Of a stretch of 64,000 nucleotides of DNA, positions 60,797 through 64,000 are shown one piece after another. This stretch comes from Syntrophomonas sp. Lineage in GTDB: Bacteria; Bacillota; Syntrophomonadia; Syntrophomonadales; Syntrophomonadaceae. The number at the start of each line of letters is the position of its first letter. Positions within the stretch are counted from its first letter, which is position 1. The notes below the pieces were generated by a model. That model was given only the letters and a program-made list of their open reading frames with translations, had not been told where the DNA came from and made no database searches. The stretch is taken from NCBI GenBank assembly GCA_016841245.1, contig JAENZN010000006.1, forward strand, positions 62,001 to 126,000. Direction: 5' to 3'. The translations under genes and the position numbers were made by a program.

Positions 60797-62725
60797 ATGA
60801 AAAATGAGAATGGCATCAGGAAAGATCTTAATAAATTATCCGCAAAACAAATAATTGATAATTCCTTGTCTGAATCCCAAGATATTGATTCCGGGATAAA
60901 CTTGAACGTGCCATTGACTCACCCAGAAAAGCATGCCAACATTGAAAATAACTATTTACTATACATCATTGAGAGCATGAACGAAATTATTAATGAGAGT
61001 TCAGTTATAAACAGTGAAATTGTTATTACTGACCAGTGGGGAACGGTTCTTTTTACCAGGAAAGGCACCGATGAAACCAATCAGGGTTATATTGCTGAAG
61101 GAACCAATCTTTCTATCGAAAAAATTGGCTGCAATGCTCTGGGCCTGGCGTTAAGGCATGCTATGTTTTTCAAGGTAACAGGCGATCAACATCATCAAAT
61201 GGCTTTGAAGGATTACGTTTCAGTCGGTATTCCGATAATGGAAAAAAAGGTACTGCTTGGATGTGCCGGGTTTATAAGCAGTGTGTATAGTCCCAATGTA
61301 CATCTGAATGCGCTGGAAAACGTAATAAGGACTGCGGTTGCGGCGGCCTTAAAAATGTTAGAAGCCAGACGCCATTTGGATAGTCTCTTCCTTCTTAAGA
61401 AATTCCTCAATAACAGTGATAACAAGCTGCCGATGATGGTAGTAGATTTGGCTCTGAATATTGTTCAAATTAACAGAGAAGCTGAAGTTTTGCTGGGAAC
61501 AGCCAAGGATGAAATAGTTGGATATTCGTTGGCAGGGTTAATAGTTGACAAATTTAACCCTAATAGAAAGCAGACTTCTCAGCAATATGAGTTATCATTT
61601 AAATCTTCCTACGGAGGTATAAGGGTACGCGTTGATGCTATTTCCTGTTATACAGATGCAGGAAGGCTTATCGGGTGGCAGATGATTTTTTTAAATGCTG
61701 TACAAAAACTTGGTTATGAAGATTACCGGAAATCCTCTTTTTATGAATTTAAAGATATCATCGGCAAAAATCCTGATTTTATGCGGATGCTGCAATTAGC
61801 ACGTGCAGTAGCCCACAGTCCTTCCAGTATTCTGATAACCGGTGAAAGTGGAACAGGTAAAGAGCTTATTGCGCAGGCCATTCATAATGCTAGAAATGAT
61901 AAAGATATAAAGCGGCCGTTTATTGCAATCAACTGTGCAGCTATACCCGCCGAGTTGCTGGAGACGGAGTTGTTTGGCTATGTCTACGGAGCTTTTACCG
62001 GTGCCAGAAAAGGAGGCATGAAGGGAAAATTTTTGCTTGCTGATAAAGGTACTCTATTTTTAGATGAAATTGGTGATATGCCCCTGGAGTTTCAGGCTAA
62101 ATTGTTAAGAGCCATACAGGAGAGAGCAGTTACACCTGTTGGCGGAAATCAACCGATCCCGGTAAATATAAGAATAATTTCCGCAACTAATCAGAATCTT
62201 GACCAACTGGTGGAGGAAAAGCGTTTCCGTAAAGATCTGTACTACCGCTTGAATGTTATCAATTTGCGACTGCCTTCACTCTCTAAGCGAAAAGATGATA
62301 TTCCCCTTCTGGCTGAGCATTTTATTTATGAATATAATTACAAACTTAACAAGAACATATCGTCTATTTCCCCAGAAGCACTGCAGATTATTGAAGAATA
62401 CAACTGGCCAGGTAATGTCCGAGAATTAGAAAATATTATAGAAAGAGCAGTCAACCTGGCCGTGGATGTAATATATCCCGAACATCTTAATCCGGATACC
62501 ATGTTTACCAGCCAAAGCACCGCTAAGCCTAAAATCGCAGATGCTGAGGATGATGAAATTATTTCGCTGGAAGAGATGGAAAAAAGGCAAATTATAAAAA
62601 CCATTAAAGCATTTGAAGGCAATATATCATATACTGCAAATGCTTTGAACATCGGACGCACAACATTATATCGGAAAATAAAAAAGTATGGTTTATTGCC
62701 GTATGTCAAAGAGAATGATGATTAA
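60797..62725 (+). CDS. Sigma-54-dependent transcriptional activator
   Basis: The 642-residue protein is an AcoR/BkdR-like activator. The N-terminal half (about 50-190) looks like a GAF-type sensor and is followed by a PAS-like domain (about 205-300). The AAA+ domain has Walker A GESGTGKE (349-356), GAFTGA (398-403), which contacts sigma-54, and Walker B LFLDEIGD (about 420-427). The C-terminus has a Fis-type helix-turn-helix (ISYTANALNIGRTTLYRKIKKYG). It follows the operon it probably controls; the sigma-54 promoter at 56197 is the only clear one in the window. The effector is unknown, perhaps the beta-amino acid or its CoA ester. Confidence 0.95.
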   Translation: MKNENGIRKDLNKLSAKQIIDNSLSESQDIDSGINLNVPLTHPEKHANIENNYLLYIIESMNEIINESSVINSEIVITDQWGTVLFTRKGTDETNQGYIAEGTNLSIEKIGCNALGLALRHAMFFKVTGDQHHQMALKDYVSVGIPIMEKKVLLGCAGFISSVYSPNVHLNALENVIRTAVAAALKMLEARRHLDSLFLLKKFLNNSDNKLPMMVVDLALNIVQINREAEVLLGTAKDEIVGYSLAGLIVDKFNPNRKQTSQQYELSFKSSYGGIRVRVDAISCYTDAGRLIGWQMIFLNAVQKLGYEDYRKSSFYEFKDIIGKNPDFMRMLQLARAVAHSPSSILITGESGTGKELIAQAIHNARNDKDIKRPFIAINCAAIPAELLETELFGYVYGAFTGARKGGMKGKFLLADKGTLFLDEIGDMPLEFQAKLLRAIQERAVTPVGGNQPIPVNIRIISATNQNLDQLVEEKRFRKDLYYRLNVINLRLPSLSKRKDDIPLLAEHFIYEYNYKLNKNISSISPEALQIIEEYNWPGNVRELENIIERAVNLAVDVIYPEHLNPDTMFTSQSTAKPKIADAEDDEIISLEEMEKRQIIKTIKAFEGNISYTANALNIGRTTLYRKIKKYGLLPYVKENDD

Positions 62726-62740
62726 AGGGGAGTGAAAACT

Positions 62741-64000
62741 GTGCTGCAGGGTATTCAACAGAAACTTCTTGTCTGTATATTATCAATAACAACCCTGTTC
62801 CTGGTAGGAATCAGCATTATAAACTATATGTGGGCTCAGGATACAACTGTGGAGCTCAGTGAAAAAGCCGCTGCTGCCCGGGCGGAAAGTGCTGCTGCTA
62901 AGATTGAGGGGTATCTTCTGCAAAAGGGGCAAAATGCCTGGACCCTGGCTCTGAATGAGCAGGTCCATGCATTTATTGAAAAAGTCAACTCGAGTCAGGT
63001 GGATCTTGATAATGACAGGGACTACCATGAAATGATGACATCGTTTCAACGTATAGTAGATAAGAATTCAGATATTAAACATGTTTACATAGCGATCAGC
63101 GAAACGGATCGTTTGTATGCCAATGTAGAGTTTGACTATCCTGCCGGATATAAAGTGAGTTCCCGTCCCTGGTATCAGGCTGCAGTACAGGCGGGAACCC
63201 TGATATTTACTGAACCATATGATTGTCCCTTGACTCACAACCGGGTAGTGAGTGCTGCGGTTCCCATTTACAATAATAACGGCAAATTACTGGGAGTGGC
63301 CTTGGTGGATATATTGGCCGAAAATATCGAAGATATTGTGAATGAAATAAATATTTTTGATCGAGGCTACGCCTTTATGATTGATAACAAAGGGATGGCT
63401 ATCGTTCATCCACAAAAAGAATATTATATGCAATCCCTGGTTAATATGCAGCAGTCAGATCCTGACATGGCTAGAGTGGCAGAAGAAATGATAAAAGGGC
63501 AGCCTGGTATAGATGAAATGACTATCCATAATGAGAAAAACTATGTATTCTATTCTCCTATTTCCCAAATTGGCTGGTCCATAGGAGTTGTTGTTCCAGA
63601 AGATGAGATCCTGGCTCCCATCTATAATTTGGGACGGGTTTCCTTAATGACCGTTGCAGTAGGCGTGCTGGTAATCTTGTTGATAATCATCCTGTTGACT
63701 TCACGTATCACCAAACCACTAAAGGAATTTACCAATTTAATGAAAAAGGTTTCAGATGGAGACTACAGTGTCCGGGCGCAGGTAAAAACCCATGATGAAG
63801 TTGGCAATTTGGGCAATAGTTTGAACCATATGCTTGAAAAACAAGAGATTTTAATCCGTCAGGTGATTTCTACTGCTTATAATATGGGCATTGCGGGCAA
63901 TGAGTTGGCAATTATCGTAGGCGAACTAAAAACAACTTTACCGGTAGTCACTTCTGAGCTCAGTGATTTTATGGGGAAACCAGGAATTGGGGAAAATGTG
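62741..64000 (+). CDS. Cache-domain transmembrane receptor, 3' end outside the window
   Basis: The frame runs open from GTG at 62741 to the window edge (420 codons). It has an N-terminal membrane helix (LLVCILSITTLFLVGISIIN), a large outer double-Cache domain (SSRPWYQAAVQAG with FTEPYD, AAVPIYNNNGKLLGVALVDI, DRGYAFMIDNKGMAIVHP), a second membrane helix (TVAVGVLVILLIIILL, about 305-320) and a HAMP domain (SRITKPLKEFTNLMKKV). dCache domains bind amino acids or carboxylates. The output domain is missing, so chemoreceptor or other signalling is open. It starts 15 bases after the sigma-54 activator. Confidence 0.88.
   Translation, partial: MLQGIQQKLLVCILSITTLFLVGISIINYMWAQDTTVELSEKAAAARAESAAAKIEGYLLQKGQNAWTLALNEQVHAFIEKVNSSQVDLDNDRDYHEMMTSFQRIVDKNSDIKHVYIAISETDRLYANVEFDYPAGYKVSSRPWYQAAVQAGTLIFTEPYDCPLTHNRVVSAAVPIYNNNGKLLGVALVDILAENIEDIVNEINIFDRGYAFMIDNKGMAIVHPQKEYYMQSLVNMQQSDPDMARVAEEMIKGQPGIDEMTIHNEKNYVFYSPISQIGWSIGVVVPEDEILAPIYNLGRVSLMTVAVGVLVILLIIILLTSRITKPLKEFTNLMKKVSDGDYSVRAQVKTHDEVGNLGNSLNHMLEKQEILIRQVISTAYNMGIAGNELAIIVGELKTTLPVVTSELSDFMGKPGIGENV

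Overview
This 64 kb window is a chromosomal segment of an anaerobic, endospore-forming member of the Firmicutes (Clostridia), most likely Syntrophomonadaceae close to Syntrophomonas. The evidence is a set of sporulation genes (spoIVA, bofC, a ytfJ-type gene, spmA, spmB, splB), a soluble NAD-linked [FeFe]-hydrogenase with part of its maturation machinery, oxygen-defence proteins typical of anaerobes (a multidomain flavodiiron protein and a superoxide reductase), a ferredoxin-type thioredoxin reductase, and a CoA-linked beta-amino-acid module suited to a beta-oxidising organism. The genus is inferred; no rRNA gene is present.

Layout. 1-3.95 kb: end of der, plsY, gpsA, spoIVA. 4.0-6.9 kb: an AT-rich patch of small or frameshifted genes that looks like decaying accessory DNA. 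7.3-9.9 kb: a large flavodiiron/rubredoxin/oxidoreductase fusion. 10-12.7 kb: an ECF sigma factor and its membrane regulator, flanked by two copies of an unrecognised structured non-coding element. 12.7-19.4 kb: bofC, ruvCAB, queH, a DUF2905 gene, queA and tgt (recombination and queuosine synthesis), with a possible structured RNA after queH. 19.4-24 kb: yajC, an HD-domain gene, secDF, a cation-diffusion transporter and a LapA-domain protein. 24-32.3 kb: a DUF2889 gene on the minus strand, then a long plus-strand cluster (DHH-CBS-tRNA nucleotidyltransferase fusion, site-2 protease, scpAB, DUF1992, DUF2953, ytfJ-type, spmAB). 32.5-35 kb: fhs and folE.

35.3-42.4 kb is the hydrogenase locus: hydC-hydB-hydA, a TM1266-type regulator, hydG, a small unknown gene and hydE. 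A repeated leader-like motif followed by intrinsic terminators occurs after hydA, before the regulator and before hydG. 42.5-53.5 kb holds mostly minus-strand genes (nuclease-family protein, DUF2726, ApgM-like enzyme, splB, ablBA) with plus-strand thrC, desulfoferrodoxin and thioredoxin reductase, plus several gene fragments. 53.7-54.4 kb is a five-tRNA cluster (Asp, Phe, Gly, Cys, Leu) interrupted by a long palindromic element that has a relative after gpsA.

56.2-64 kb is the most coherent candidate for a new system: a sigma-54 promoter reads into a CaiB-type CoA-transferase, a BrnQ-family amino-acid carrier and a 3-aminobutyryl-CoA/beta-alanyl-CoA ammonia-lyase. A DUF1646 transporter, a sigma-54 activator and a Cache-domain receptor follow. 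The genes suggest regulated uptake, CoA activation and deamination of a beta-amino acid to an enoyl-CoA, without the upstream genes of lysine fermentation. The function is inferred from family membership and gene order.
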